Shown: positions 34,485-43,631, numbered from the stretch's first letter. The stretch: DNA of 64,000 bases from Bacillus sp. OV322 (GCF_900112495.1 NZ_FOMA01000003.1:446003-510002); one strand, 5' to 3'. Made by a program: numbers and translations. The notes: generated from the sequence alone by a model not told the origin.

Positions 34485-34525
34485 CTATAAAGCGCAGTCC
34501 TCTGGGGGATTGCGCTTTATACTTC
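34485..34525 (+). terminator. Terminator-like hairpin after the lipoprotein remnant
   Basis: ATAAAGCGCA / TGCGCTTTAT with a loop of about 16 bases. Only a weak T run follows. Confidence 0.55.
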
Positions 34526-34530
34526 ATTAA

Positions 34531-34592
34531 GTTTCGGAAGGCTGTCGGAACCCTTTCGGAACCTTTTCGGAAGTTATGAAGGTTTCGGAAGG
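34531..34592 (+). repeat. Short TTCGGAA repeat cluster
   Basis: TTCGGAA or TCGGAA occurs five times in 62 bases (about 34533, 34544, 34555, 34566, 34585), four of them spaced by 11 bases. No gene overlaps it. Confidence 0.7.
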
Positions 34593-34774
34593 CGATTGCG
34601 AATTCAAGATGCAGGAGTGAGCAAATGAGTAAACTTAAACAGCACTTCTAAAACTTAATCATGAACACTAATTAAGAAGACAAGAATATTCCATGAATAC
34701 ATAATTATCCTGCACTTAAACTGATACCGGATATTATCAGTATGTAGGGGAGGGCGGACCGGCAGTGTAGAGGC

Positions 34775-34834
34775 AAAAAAATGCAAGCTTTTCCGGACAG
34801 ATTATTATCAGTCTTGGGGAAAGCGTTCTTCTTG
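34775..34834 (+). repeat. Diverged duplicate of the rlmL 3' end
   Basis: ATGCAAGCTTTTCCGGACAG then TTATTATCAGTCTTGGGGAA and AGCG correspond to the last part of rlmL at 32640-32703 with a 12-base deletion and a few substitutions. In frame with the rlmL reading it would give QAFPDRLLSVLGKA-like or similar only after shifts, so it is non-coding debris. It marks the right side of the decayed island. Confidence 0.75.
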
Positions 34835-34840
34835 AGTATA

Positions 34841-35185
34841 ATTTTTGCGAATTAAAGGGAAAACAGGAGAAAAGAACCAGAATATCCTTTATGAAGAATC
34901 AAAAAAAAGATATTCTCTCTTATCGGGAGGACAATGGTCCTTCCTTAAAAAAAGCTGAAAGTTACTATCACCTGAAAATCATGTTCGCGTTCCTTTTTTC
35001 TCTGTGATTTTCCGCCTTGGTGAAAGGCCGCGCACTTGCTTATCTTTTCCTTTTCTGTTATTCTTAAAAAGAATTATTTTTGTTCGGTATTAGGAAAACA
35101 AGTTGTTATAACTTTCTTACCTTAATATCATTAAGAGCAAGGATAGTAATACAATGTGTGGCTATCACACTAGGAGGCAACAACA
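34841..35185 (+). other. Long upstream region of cspD
   Basis: No gene is supported here. The last part is the cspD leader, with AGGAGG nine bases before the start. Cold-shock genes of Bacillus have long 5' leaders that fold differently in the cold; a promoter could not be set with confidence. Confidence 0.4.
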
Positions 35186-35386
35186 ATGGAACAAGGTAAA
35201 GTAAAATGGTTTAACGCAGAAAAAGGTTTTGGTTTCATCGAACGCGAAGGCGGAGACGATGTATTCGTACATTTCTCAGCTATTCAAGGCGAAGGCTTCA
35301 AATCTCTTGACGAAGGTCAAGACGTTACATTTGATGTTGAGCAAGGCCAACGCGGACCTCAAGCATCTAACGTACGTAAAGCTTAA
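35186..35386 (+). CDS. cspD: Cold shock protein CspD
   Basis: 66-residue OB-fold single-strand nucleic acid-binding protein. RNP1 is KGFGFIE (about 14-20) and RNP2 VFVHFSAI (about 27-34). The start [15 protein letters not shown] and the end [10 protein letters not shown] fit CspD of B. subtilis, which stands near ypvA and ypsC there too. Codon use is strongly biased (high expression): many GAA, CTT, CGC, GGC. AGGAGG precedes the ATG. RNA chaperone in cold and in stationary phase. Confidence 0.95.
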   Translation: MEQGKVKWFNAEKGFGFIEREGGDDVFVHFSAIQGEGFKSLDEGQDVTFDVEQGQRGPQASNVRKA

Positions 35387-35401
35387 TTAATAGTATCCCA
35401 A

Positions 35402-35434
35402 AACAGGCCCTTTCCAGGGTCTGTTTTTTTGGCT
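35402..35434 (+). terminator. Terminator of cspD
   Basis: AACAGGCCC / GGGTCTGTT with a six-base loop and seven T. Confidence 0.85.
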
Positions 35435-35558
35435 GCCCTTAAAACCAGGGTGAGGTCAATGTATGCATTTATTCTCCCTCAGATTACTGCCGTATAAAAT
35501 GGCGCATTTATGCATATCATATATGTATGACTGGTTTTTAAGGGAGAGTGGGCGGACC

Positions 35559-35747
35559 ATGACCATGTATAATATGGATAATATCAATAGTTTTGAAATG
35601 ATTTCTAAGGCTTTGTCATCTTCGTATGAAAACATCAAGGTAGATCAAAAAAACTCTTTGGGTTTGACAAAGCTAATGGAAGCTGAAAAAAATATGTTTC
35701 AGGCTTTAACTTTTCATCTTCAAAATGATGGGAAAATAGAAGATTAG
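35559..35747 (+). CDS. Small hypothetical protein
   Basis: 62 residues if started at ATG 35559 (MTMYNMDNINSFEMISKAL), with a GGGAGAG/GGCGG-rich region before it; a longer frame from 35463 lacks a ribosome binding site and reads through poor sequence. Helical, hydrophilic, no membrane segment: KLMEAEKNMFQALTFHLQND. In this place B. subtilis has degR and ypzA, but I do not see convincing similarity to DegR. Not recognised. Confidence 0.5.
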   Translation: MTMYNMDNINSFEMISKALSSSYENIKVDQKNSLGLTKLMEAEKNMFQALTFHLQNDGKIED

Positions 35748-35942
35748 CTTAAAAGTTTTGTTTAAGCTCGGTCCTGCTGCGGAAATCAAACAAGCTGAAG
35801 GATAGAGCCTCAAAATATGGGCTATTGGCTGCGCGGGCATATTGCTTCTGCATGCTGGTAGGCTTTTTTCTTTTGGGCAGAAATAGCGGTGCCAAAAATC
35901 AATGATGGTGCCCGCATTCCTGCAGGGGATGTTTCTAAATAG

Positions 35943-35971
35943 TTGACGGAGACACAAAAATAAAGGATAAT
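35943..35971 (+). promoter_or_regulatory. Promoter of ypvA
   Basis: TTGACG (35943-35948), 17-base spacer, GATAAT (35966-35971). Predicted start about 35978, 63 bases before the ypvA ATG. Confidence 0.8.
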
Positions 35972-36040
35972 TTACTTTTGTTTATATTTATCCGTACATT
36001 ATTGGACAATTTTCCGATTGAAATAGAAGGGGAGAACGCA

Positions 36041-37954
36041 ATGCTGCAAACACTGCCTTTTCAGGTAACAAAAGAAGATTCATTTTATGACAAGCTTTCA
36101 GAGTGGATCGGAGACGTATTTTACGATATTCTCCCTGAAAAAGGGTTTGAACTACGTGATGAACAGGTTTTTATGGCATTTCAGCTTGAAAAGGCTTTTA
36201 AAGAAAAAGGTGTCATATTCTCAGAAGCAGGAGTAGGCACAGGAAAAACACTTGCCTATTTGCTTTATGCGATTTGTTATGCGCGCTATACCAATAAGCC
36301 TGCCATTATTTCCTGTGCAGATGAAACGCTGATTGAGCAATTGGTCAAAGAAGAAGGAGACATCCAAAAGCTGAAGGAAGCATTGAATCTTGAGGTGGAT
36401 GTACGGCTTGCCAAATACCATGATCAATATCTATGTCTTAAAAAGCTTGATCACGCTGTCACACATGAAGACTCCGAAGCAATTGACCAATTATATGATG
36501 AACTGCCCAAATTCGTTCTGAATGGTTCTTCAATGGCTTCTTATACTCCTTATGGCGACCGTAAGCAGTATCCTTACATGAGTGATGAAGATTGGGCAAA
36601 AGTCGGCTGGGACCAGCTTCAGAATTGCTTTACCTGCGATAAACGCCATCGGTGCGGACAGACATTGTCGAGAGATCATTACCGCAAATCCGCTGATTTG
36701 ATCATTTGTTCCCATGACTTCTTTATGGAGCATGTCTGGACTAAGGAAAAACGCAAGCGTGAAGGACAGCTGCCGCTTCTTCCGGAACACAGCTGTGTGG
36801 TTTTTGATGAAGGCCATTTGCTGGAATTCTCAGCACAAAAAGCCTTGACCTATAAAATAGGGGAATCTACACTATCCACAGTTCTTCAATCGCTGATAGC
36901 TAATGAAGTACGTGAAGAGACGTTGTATGTAATAGAAGACCTGATTGACCTTAATGAAGAATTCTTTATCCTGCTTGAGTCGGCAGCCATTCATGTACCT
37001 GGCTCCAACCGTTATGAGCTTCCTGAATCACAAGCGATCATGGAATTTGCAGGAAGGCTGCACAAAAAGGTGGAAGAACTGGAAGAAAGCCTGGTCTTTG
37101 AAGCTGAATTATATACAATTAATGAATATGATTTAAAAGTGACAGAAGAGTACCTGGAGCAGCTTGGCTATTCACTTTCTCTTTTCTTGAATAACAGACA
37201 GGCCGTAACATGGTTTGAAGATCATGACAGCACAAAAACGCTTGTTATTATGCCTAGGCTTGTACAGGAAATCCTTGCAGAGGAAGTTTTCTCAAAAAGC
37301 ATGCCGTATATCTTTTCATCAGCAACACTTTCGGATAATAAATCATTTGATTATATTGCCGACAGTCTTGGTATAAAACAATATTCAAGTTTTTCTGTTG
37401 AATCTCCTTTTGATTACGATGACGTCATGAAAATTTCCATTTCTTCTGCGGATGCCGGGGACAATATTGCTAAAATGGAATATACCCTTGACAGTATTGA
37501 GGCAGCAGGGGGAAGGACGCTTGTGCTATTCAAATCAAAGGAAGATCTCCAATGGTTTAAAGATCACAGTGAAGAAGGCGCCTATCCTTTTTATTTCGAG
37601 GGTGACTCGGAAATCAGCGAGCTTGTGAAAAGGTTCCAGGAAAACGAAGCATCAGTACTGTTTTCTTACCACCTTTGGGAAGGTCTTGATATTCCTGGAG
37701 ATTCACTGAAGAATGTTGTGATATTTTCCCTTCCGTTCCCTCCGCATGATCCTGTTTTCCAGGCAAAACGAAAAGCTGCCGGAAATCCTTTTGAAGAAGT
37801 GGACATGCCTTACATGCTGCTGCGCCTAAGACAGGGGATAGGAAGATTAATCAGGACTTCGGAAGATTCAGGAACCGTCCATATTTTAACTGAAAACAGC
37901 ATGCCGGAAAGTGTACTTAACCAAGTCAAAGCTGTTTTGCCGATTTCAATTTAA
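36041..37954 (+). CDS. ypvA: DinG-like ATP-dependent helicase YpvA
   Basis: XPD/DinG-family superfamily 2 helicase without the exonuclease domain of the dinG product. Walker A GVGTGKTLAYL (about 64-74), a cysteine set C-FTCDKRHRCG (about 193-205) that could bind an Fe-S cluster, DEGH near 253 (VVFDEGHLLEF), SATLSDN, and C-terminal LRQGIGRLIRT. ATG at 36041 with AGGGGAG upstream gives 637 residues; the frame start at 35978 lies at the predicted transcription start. Neighbour of cspD and ypwA as in B. subtilis. Confidence 0.9.
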   Translation: MLQTLPFQVTKEDSFYDKLSEWIGDVFYDILPEKGFELRDEQVFMAFQLEKAFKEKGVIFSEAGVGTGKTLAYLLYAICYARYTNKPAIISCADETLIEQLVKEEGDIQKLKEALNLEVDVRLAKYHDQYLCLKKLDHAVTHEDSEAIDQLYDELPKFVLNGSSMASYTPYGDRKQYPYMSDEDWAKVGWDQLQNCFTCDKRHRCGQTLSRDHYRKSADLIICSHDFFMEHVWTKEKRKREGQLPLLPEHSCVVFDEGHLLEFSAQKALTYKIGESTLSTVLQSLIANEVREETLYVIEDLIDLNEEFFILLESAAIHVPGSNRYELPESQAIMEFAGRLHKKVEELEESLVFEAELYTINEYDLKVTEEYLEQLGYSLSLFLNNRQAVTWFEDHDSTKTLVIMPRLVQEILAEEVFSKSMPYIFSSATLSDNKSFDYIADSLGIKQYSSFSVESPFDYDDVMKISISSADAGDNIAKMEYTLDSIEAAGGRTLVLFKSKEDLQWFKDHSEEGAYPFYFEGDSEISELVKRFQENEASVLFSYHLWEGLDIPGDSLKNVVIFSLPFPPHDPVFQAKRKAAGNPFEEVDMPYMLLRLRQGIGRLIRTSEDSGTVHILTENSMPESVLNQVKAVLPISI

Positions 37955-37982
37955 CACCGGGATTTTCCGGTGTTTTTTTAGA
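37952..37982 (+). terminator. Terminator of ypvA
   Basis: ACACCGG / CCGGTGT hairpin, six-base loop, seven T. Confidence 0.85.
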
Positions 37983-38061
37983 TTTTTTACAGTGGCATTA
38001 ATAGATTATTTCCAATTTTTCAAAAAAATCTATGTTAAACAATAATGTTGTTTTTTTAAAA

Positions 38062-38100
38062 AAAGAGGGGACTCCAGTATTAAGGAGTTCCCTTGCTAGT
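38062..38100 (-). terminator. Terminator of the nucleotidyltransferase gene
   Basis: On the minus strand AAGGGAACTCC pairs with GGAGTCCCCT, then CTTTTTTT. The plus side also has an A run before it. Confidence 0.8.
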
Positions 38101-38893
38101 TCAATAACTTCTTTGCATCGTTTGAAATGTAGTTTTTTAACATTACCAGTTCATCTTTCTCAAAACCATAAGTATCTTTATAATTTGAATAACATTCAAG
38201 CACTTTTGCAACAGTATTTTGCATTTCTTTGGGAAATGTAGATACCCCCCAGTTACCAGCTTCTAGCTTTGAAGAAATAACTCCTTCTTTTAGGTACCAA
38301 TAAACTCTAATCAAATTTAGCGTACAGTAAATTGGGTCTTCTTCGATATTTTTTAAACAATTCGTGAAATCCCCCGTTATTGATGATAGATAATCAGAGG
38401 ATGGAACTAACGGAAAAGCTTCCTCAATAGATTTACCATATACACACACCCCTCTTTTATTAGTAATGGTAATATGAGCAGCTAAATCTGCATCGGTATT
38501 AACATCACCATTCAAAAATTTTTCTGTTCCACTTAATAAATCATTTGCATATCGTTCTCTCCAAAATTCACTATAATGAAAATCAAATGGGCAAGGATGC
38601 TGCCAGACTTTTAATTGTTCAGTATTCAGGAAACTAATTTCAACAGGAAATGGGGAACTAGAATGCGTTAATAAGAGCTTTGCTAACTTCCTTTTAGTTT
38701 CAACTTTCATCGACTTGTTTGTAATGGCCAATACATCAATATCGCTACTGTTCGGATTAAATCCTCCCATTGCTAAAGAACCGTGGATATAGATACCAAT
38801 CAAATCATCATTTATTATCTCTGAAATCTTTTTTTGCAGGTTAAAAATAAATTCTTTTGTATCGGATGAATTCGTTTTCAAATTATAAATCAC
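38096..38893 (-). CDS. Aminoglycoside adenylyltransferase-like nucleotidyltransferase (DUF4111)
   Basis: 265 residues. N-terminal nucleotidyltransferase fold with GSLAMGGFNPNSSDIDVL (G-S-x11-D-x-D, about 38-55) and a C-terminal DUF4111 helical domain, the arrangement of ANT(9)/AadA spectinomycin and streptomycin adenylyltransferases. ISFLNTEQLKVWQHPCPFDF and ANDLLSGTEKFLNG also fit. Its base composition is clearly more A+T-rich than neighbours, it stands alone between two terminators on the minus strand, and it interrupts the ypvA-ypwA neighbourhood, so recent acquisition is plausible. Resistance activity is not shown by the sequence. Confidence 0.8.
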   Translation of the reverse strand: MIYNLKTNSSDTKEFIFNLQKKISEIINDDLIGIYIHGSLAMGGFNPNSSDIDVLAITNKSMKVETKRKLAKLLLTHSSSPFPVEISFLNTEQLKVWQHPCPFDFHYSEFWRERYANDLLSGTEKFLNGDVNTDADLAAHITITNKRGVCVYGKSIEEAFPLVPSSDYLSSITGDFTNCLKNIEEDPIYCTLNLIRVYWYLKEGVISSKLEAGNWGVSTFPKEMQNTVAKVLECYSNYKDTYGFEKDELVMLKNYISNDAKKLLN

Positions 38894-38965
38894 CTATATT
38901 ACCCCTTTTTATTCCTAAGGAACTTCGGTACCCATTTGAAGCTGATGGAGAATTGTGAACATGAA

Positions 38966-39012
38966 CAAAAGCCGCAGTTATTCTAAATATGGAATAACTG
39001 CGGCTTTTATGT
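38966..39012. terminator. Strong bidirectional terminator
   Basis: AAAGCCGCAGTTATTC / GGAATAACTGCGGCTTT with a seven-base loop, A run before and T run after. Confidence 0.85.
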
Positions 39013-39147
39013 ATTTCGTCCTTCCAGAGACCAAATGGGATGCCTGGTTTTTTTAACACACTTTAATGGCTAGTTAGCTTTTTCTGCAGAGTTTCGGAAA
39101 AACTGCTCACAATGCCATCATGCCGAAAACTATAAAAGCAAAAGCTT

Positions 39148-40302
39148 TTAAAAAAAGTCATAGAAAAAAGGCGTATAGTCTGGAAGTAGATCCTGAAAAT
39201 CCTGTACGGTCTGCTGAGATCCTGAAACAAGGCCAGCATCAAAAAGCTCAACAGGAGTTTTATAGCCCAGCAAAATGGCCGTAAGCTCATTGATAGAGAG
39301 GGATATTCCCTCCATATCCCCGCTTTGGGTTTCTATATTGTCTTTTTTTATTACAAAAGATTTTTGATTGCCATCAAGAATCGTATCCTTTAAATGAAGG
39401 GCGATTTCTTTGGGTCCGCTGCTCCAATTAAAAGGATATTGCTTCAAAAATGCTTCTGCATGAATGATTCTTGCCATGAAATAAGGAGTCAGTTTTGCAG
39501 GAACCCTCGGTTCGGGAAGTATATGAAAAAGAGGTTCCCTTTCATGAGCTGTAATGGAGACTGAATCAACCATTGAATCATGCTGGCAGATATAATTCCA
39601 TAATCCAATCCGTGCTTCTGGGGTTAAGGGGACAAATTCAGATACAGTCATTTTATGTTCACCAATTCGGTACAATAGATACCCCAGAGGATTATTGCGG
39701 GTATCATAAAAGACGGCGGCATGCTTTGTATCATATACAGACTGAAGCCACCAGGAGGTAGAGCGTACCAGCATGCCTGGGTGCTGCTTTGCATACTGAT
39801 TGTAAATGTGCTCTATTTCTTGAGGGTGGCTGTCTTTTGTATATCGTTTAATTTTCCCTGCCGCTTGCTTCTTCCGCACAAGGTCACCTTTGGATAAAGT
39901 GATAGTAAGCCGGTTCGAGAAAAGCTCCCAGCCATATTTTCTGTAAAAAGGAACAGAAAAGGGATGCAGCATGGAAAGGGCATATCCCTCGCTGTACATT
40001 TTTACTAAAATAAAGCGGAGAAGCTCATTGACATATCCCTGCCTTCTATATTCAGGGTAGGTGGCCACACCTGCCAGGCCGCCCATTTTCAATTTCCTGT
40101 CACCTGAATATACTTCAAGAGGCAAAAAATGAAATTTTGCCGCAAGCCGGTCATTTTCATTTATTCCGTATACCAAATGATGTTTTTTCATTGTTTCAAT
40201 TTGCCCGGCAATCTGCTCTTTATTTACAGTATATTGAAAGGCATATTCTGAAAGCTGTATGGCCTCCATAAATTGATTTTCCTCTAAGCGATGGATTTTC
40301 AT
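39148..40302 (-). CDS. Eis-like GNAT N-acetyltransferase
   Basis: 384 residues. N-terminal GNAT domain with the acetyl-CoA loop GGLAGVATYPEYRRQGYVNEL (RRQGY, about 75-98), a second GNAT-like domain, and a sterol-carrier-like C-terminal domain, the three-part design of the Eis family. Eis proteins of mycobacteria and B. anthracis acetylate aminoglycosides at several amines; other substrates are likely in general. It ends FFYDFF, consistent with the catalytic C-terminal carboxylate (Phe) of Eis. Located next to the ANT-like gene, but separated by a terminator, so linkage may be chance. Confidence 0.85.
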   Translation of the reverse strand: MKIHRLEENQFMEAIQLSEYAFQYTVNKEQIAGQIETMKKHHLVYGINENDRLAAKFHFLPLEVYSGDRKLKMGGLAGVATYPEYRRQGYVNELLRFILVKMYSEGYALSMLHPFSVPFYRKYGWELFSNRLTITLSKGDLVRKKQAAGKIKRYTKDSHPQEIEHIYNQYAKQHPGMLVRSTSWWLQSVYDTKHAAVFYDTRNNPLGYLLYRIGEHKMTVSEFVPLTPEARIGLWNYICQHDSMVDSVSITAHEREPLFHILPEPRVPAKLTPYFMARIIHAEAFLKQYPFNWSSGPKEIALHLKDTILDGNQKSFVIKKDNIETQSGDMEGISLSINELTAILLGYKTPVELFDAGLVSGSQQTVQDFQDLLPDYTPFFYDFF

Positions 40303-40338
40303 TTTTTCCCCCTTGATTATTAAAATTGCTCAACCTGT

Positions 40339-40491
40339 TCAGGATAAGCTTGTTTCGTCTTCGTTCTCTTCCTCCAATTCGGCACAGGAGAAGCAAATCA
40401 GATTCTTATTAAACAATATGCCATCCAAAAAACCGTTTCTGCAAAATATTTTTTCTCCGCACCGGGTGCACAAACCAATAAACTCAATCAT
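40339..40491 (-). CDS. Small zinc-ribbon protein (50 residues)
   Basis: Minus-strand gene hidden under a plus-strand shadow frame. MIEFIGLCTRCGEKIF then NLICFSCAELEEEN: two CxxC pairs (C8/C11 and C33/C36) that would form a zinc ribbon, followed by an acidic tail. GGGAGGGG stands eight bases before the ATG. Upstream of the Eis-like gene by 36 bases in the same direction, so they may be co-transcribed. Not recognised as a named gene. Confidence 0.7.
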   Translation of the reverse strand: MIEFIGLCTRCGEKIFCRNGFLDGILFNKNLICFSCAELEEENEDETSLS

Positions 40492-40596
40492 TGAAAGGCC
40501 CCTCCCTTATCTGATTTTTCTGAACAAAAACATAAATGGCAATTATTGTTCTATTATATGTTAAAATACTGGTTGAAAGCAAAAGGGGGAATAACA

Positions 40597-42117
40597 ATGT
40601 CACTGGCAATAGAACATACGAAAAAAGAGTTTTTGGCATACATAAAGAAAATTTCCGCTTATAATGAAGCACTTGCCCTTATTTATTGGGACCTTCGTAC
40701 AGGAGCACCGAAAAAAGGGGTGGAACAGCGGTCTGAGGTTATCGGCATGCTATCTTCTGAAGTATTCGGCATGACTACAAGCAAGGAGATGGCTCATTTC
40801 ATCGCAAACCTTTCTTCTGAAGAGGCGATGGGGCAGCTATCGGATGTTGTCAATAAAATGGTTGAAGAATGCAAAAAAGATTATGAAAAAAACAAAAAAA
40901 TTCCATCAGATGAATATAGGGAATTTGTCATCCTTCAATCAAAATCAGCCAGTGTCTGGGAAGAAGCAAGGGAAACCTCGGACTTTGCGATGTTCCAGCC
41001 ATATCTTGAAAAAATTGTTCAATATACACGCAGATTTGTTCAATACTGGGGTTACGAAGGAAATCCTTATAATACTTTATTAGATATATATGAACCAGGA
41101 ATGACTGTAGAAGTACTCGATAAAGTATTTGGAGAGCTTCGGGAACGGATTGTTCCGCTGGTCAGGAAAATCTCAGAAAGCGAAAATCAGCCGGAAACTG
41201 AATTCCTGTATAAGCATTTTCCTAAAGAAAAACAGCAAAAATTCAGCCTTGATATCCTAAAACAGCTTGGGTATGACTTTGAAGCCGGCCGTCTTGATGA
41301 AACCGTACATCCTTTTGCAACCGGCATAAATACAGGTGATGTCCGTGTTACAACACGCTATGATGAAAATGACTTCAGGGGTGCCATATTTGGAACAATC
41401 CACGAGTGCGGGCATGCGATTTACGAACAGAATATTTCTGAGGAATTAACCGGGACACTGCTTGATTCCGGGACATCCATGGGAATTCATGAATCACAGT
41501 CCCTTTTCTTTGAAAACTTTATTGGACGGAACCTGCACTTTTGGAAAAAACAGTACCCCTTGCTTAAACAGTATGCCGGGGAACAATTCGATGCAATAGA
41601 TCTTGATGTTTTCTATCGCGGGATAAATGAATCAAAGCCTTCTTTCATCCGTATCGAGGCAGATGAACTGACATATCCTCTGCACATCATGATCCGATAT
41701 GAAATTGAAAAGTCCTTATTCAATGGAGACCTGGAAGTAAAGGACCTGCCTGGTGTCTGGAATGAAAAATATAAAGAATACCTTGGAATTACACCAGAAA
41801 ATGATGCTATGGGTGTCCTTCAGGATGTTCATTGGTCTGACGGAAGCTTTGGATATTTTCCGTCTTATGCACTGGGGTATATGTATGCAGCACAATTCAA
41901 ACATGCAATGATTAAGGACATTCCAAATTTTGATGAGCTATTGGAACAAGGCAGCATTGCCCCAATAAAAGAATGGCTGAATGAAAAAGTGCATCAATTT
42001 GGAAAAACAAAAAAACCTCTGGAAATTTTGGATTCTGTGACAGGAGAAGGACTGAATGTCCAATATCTGATTGATTATTTAGAAGAAAAGTACGGACAAG
42101 TTTACAAGCTGAATTAA
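40597..42117 (+). CDS. ypwA: M32 family metallocarboxypeptidase YpwA
   Basis: 506-residue zinc carboxypeptidase of the thermostable carboxypeptidase Taq (M32) family, cytoplasmic. Metal-binding HECGH at about 269-273, downstream glutamate in MGIHESQSLFFEN, and the conserved YNTLLDIYEPGMT and GSFGYFPSYALGYMYAAQ. The frame opens at 40546 but ATG at 40597 with AAGGGGG upstream gives the B. subtilis-like start. Preference for C-terminal residues other than proline is a family property. Confidence 0.93.
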   Translation: MSLAIEHTKKEFLAYIKKISAYNEALALIYWDLRTGAPKKGVEQRSEVIGMLSSEVFGMTTSKEMAHFIANLSSEEAMGQLSDVVNKMVEECKKDYEKNKKIPSDEYREFVILQSKSASVWEEARETSDFAMFQPYLEKIVQYTRRFVQYWGYEGNPYNTLLDIYEPGMTVEVLDKVFGELRERIVPLVRKISESENQPETEFLYKHFPKEKQQKFSLDILKQLGYDFEAGRLDETVHPFATGINTGDVRVTTRYDENDFRGAIFGTIHECGHAIYEQNISEELTGTLLDSGTSMGIHESQSLFFENFIGRNLHFWKKQYPLLKQYAGEQFDAIDLDVFYRGINESKPSFIRIEADELTYPLHIMIRYEIEKSLFNGDLEVKDLPGVWNEKYKEYLGITPENDAMGVLQDVHWSDGSFGYFPSYALGYMYAAQFKHAMIKDIPNFDELLEQGSIAPIKEWLNEKVHQFGKTKKPLEILDSVTGEGLNVQYLIDYLEEKYGQVYKLN

Positions 42118-42124
42118 GAGAGAG

Positions 42125-42162
42125 AAAAAAGTGCAGAATTGAGTTCTGCACTTTTTTTGCAT
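42125..42162. terminator. Bidirectional terminator of ypwA
   Basis: AAAGTGCAGAA / TTCTGCACTTT with a five-base loop and T run; the small minus-strand gene converges on it. Confidence 0.85.
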
Positions 42163-42172
42163 CCCTAGAACG

Positions 42173-42343
42173 CTAGATGACAGGGTAATATTGCTCATAT
42201 CTTGGATTAGTGAAGAAAGGCGGCCTTTTGCCGATTTTAGGCATTGTCCATGAATGGGCATTATCATTATATAAGACTATATCTTTTTCTGCTGATTGAT
42301 TGATTAATAATAATTTCACCTCTCGGCTGAAATAATGCTGCAT
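42173..42343 (-). CDS. Small hypothetical protein (56 residues)
   Basis: MQHYFSREVKLLLINQSAEKDI... ending NPRYEQYYPVI. GGGGAGG is seven bases before the ATG at 42343; the longer frame start at 42379 has none. No membrane segment, no Cys. Convergent with ypwA over a shared terminator. Not recognised. Confidence 0.6.
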   Translation of the reverse strand: MQHYFSREVKLLLINQSAEKDIVLYNDNAHSWTMPKIGKRPPFFTNPRYEQYYPVI

Positions 42344-42404
42344 ATAATTTCCTCCCCGGAAAGTAATTTTTCCATTCATATTATTCTGCTGCTTGAGATA
42401 GGAT

Positions 42405-42572
42405 CCTGTTTTGTTGTGTATACCGGAACCATTAATAAGTCAGGTTGATTGGAGCGTAAGATGCAGGATTCCTGCTTATATGAGCGGCTCACTGCCACCC
42501 CTCGGAAAGCAGGCATGCTGGGCAGGAAATCAGCCACCTTGTTCAATAACAGCAGCGTTTATGAAAAATGCC
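42405..42572 (+). repeat. Dispersed GGTTGATT repeat, copy 3
   Basis: Core starts GGTTGATTGGAGCGTAAG (42443) and ends GGCAGGAAATCAGCC, with the 3' flank TTGTTCAATAACAGCAGCGT. Central part partly deleted. It fills most of the gap between the small minus-strand gene and the dehydrogenase gene. Confidence 0.8.
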
Positions 42573-42707
42573 TTGCAAAAGGATAAAAAACGCCTGAATT
42601 CTCATGTTCTCTCTAGTTAAAAATGAAAATATAATATATGCCTCAGTCACGCAAAACTCTCAGTCTGCATAGGGTATCCCAAATGGGCGTTAACCTGGAG
42701 GGATAGG

Positions 42708-43631
42708 ATGTCTAGAGAAAATGATAAGGGAAATCATGGTTATCCCCTGTACCCTAACTACGGGAAAATAACCCGGTATGAAGATGTTGCGCTTACAGTA
42801 CCGGAGCAGAGGCAGATGAGGCAGCCCGGAACTGAAGGTCTTATGGTGCCGAGGCCGATTATTGAAAACCCTAATTACGTTTCAGCCGGCAAACTGAAGG
42901 GAAGGGCTGCCCTGATCACGGGCGGCGACAGCGGAATTGGAGCCGCTGCAGCCATTGCTTTTGCAAAGGAGGGCTGTGATGTAGCCATTTCATATTTGGA
43001 TGAACAGGAAGATGCGGACCGGACGAAAAACAGGATCGAAGAGCTGGGACAGAGGTGCTTGCTGCTGCCAGGGGACTTAAGGGAAAAAGAGCAATGCATC
43101 GGTATCGCGGAGAAAACCATGGAAGCATTCGGCAGGCTTGATGTCTTATGCAACCATGCGGGAATCCAGTTTCAGCAATCAAGCTTAACTGATATAACTG
43201 ACGAGCAATTTGACGAAACATTCAAAGTGAATATTTATTCTCATTTTTATACAACAAGGGCAGCCCTGCCTTATATGAAGGCAGGTAGTTCCATCATAAA
43301 TACTGCTTCAGTTGTCGCTTATTATGGCCATGAACAATTGATAGATTATACAGCGACTAAAGCAGCCATTGTCGGTTTTACCCGGTCATTGGCCAATAAT
43401 TTAGTCAAAAAGGGCATCAGGGTAAATGCGGTAGCACCAGGCCGTATTTGGACGCCGCTGATACCTTCCAGTTTTTCTGCAGACCAAGTCCCGCTTGCGG
43501 GAAATCCGATGGACCGCCAAGGCCAGCCGTTTGAACTTGCGCCTACCTATGTGTATCTGGCCAGTGATGATTCGAGATTCGTTACAGGCCAGACTCTCCA
43601 TGTGAATGGAGGGCAAGTGACATCCTCTTAA
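42708..43631 (+). CDS. Short-chain dehydrogenase with N-terminal extension (YhdF/YhxC type)
   Basis: 307 residues, classical SDR in the glucose dehydrogenase-like group. A 45-residue N-terminal extension ([20 protein letters not shown]) precedes the Rossmann domain: [10 protein letters not shown] cofactor loop (about 71-80), N-H-A-G at 147-150, Ser in [19 protein letters not shown] (Tyr-x3-Lys), and [18 protein letters not shown] precedes the ATG. Such proteins in Bacillus are often part of the general stress regulon; no clear SigB promoter could be confirmed here. Substrate unknown. Confidence 0.85.
   Translation: MSRENDKGNHGYPLYPNYGKITRYEDVALTVPEQRQMRQPGTEGLMVPRPIIENPNYVSAGKLKGRAALITGGDSGIGAAAAIAFAKEGCDVAISYLDEQEDADRTKNRIEELGQRCLLLPGDLREKEQCIGIAEKTMEAFGRLDVLCNHAGIQFQQSSLTDITDEQFDETFKVNIYSHFYTTRAALPYMKAGSSIINTASVVAYYGHEQLIDYTATKAAIVGFTRSLANNLVKKGIRVNAVAPGRIWTPLIPSSFSADQVPLAGNPMDRQGQPFELAPTYVYLASDDSRFVTGQTLHVNGGQVTSS

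Noticed and set aside
40313..40564. 83-residue plus-strand frame before ypwA
   Set aside because: Shadow of the 50-residue zinc-ribbon gene on the other strand, which has the real ribosome binding site and cysteine pairs.
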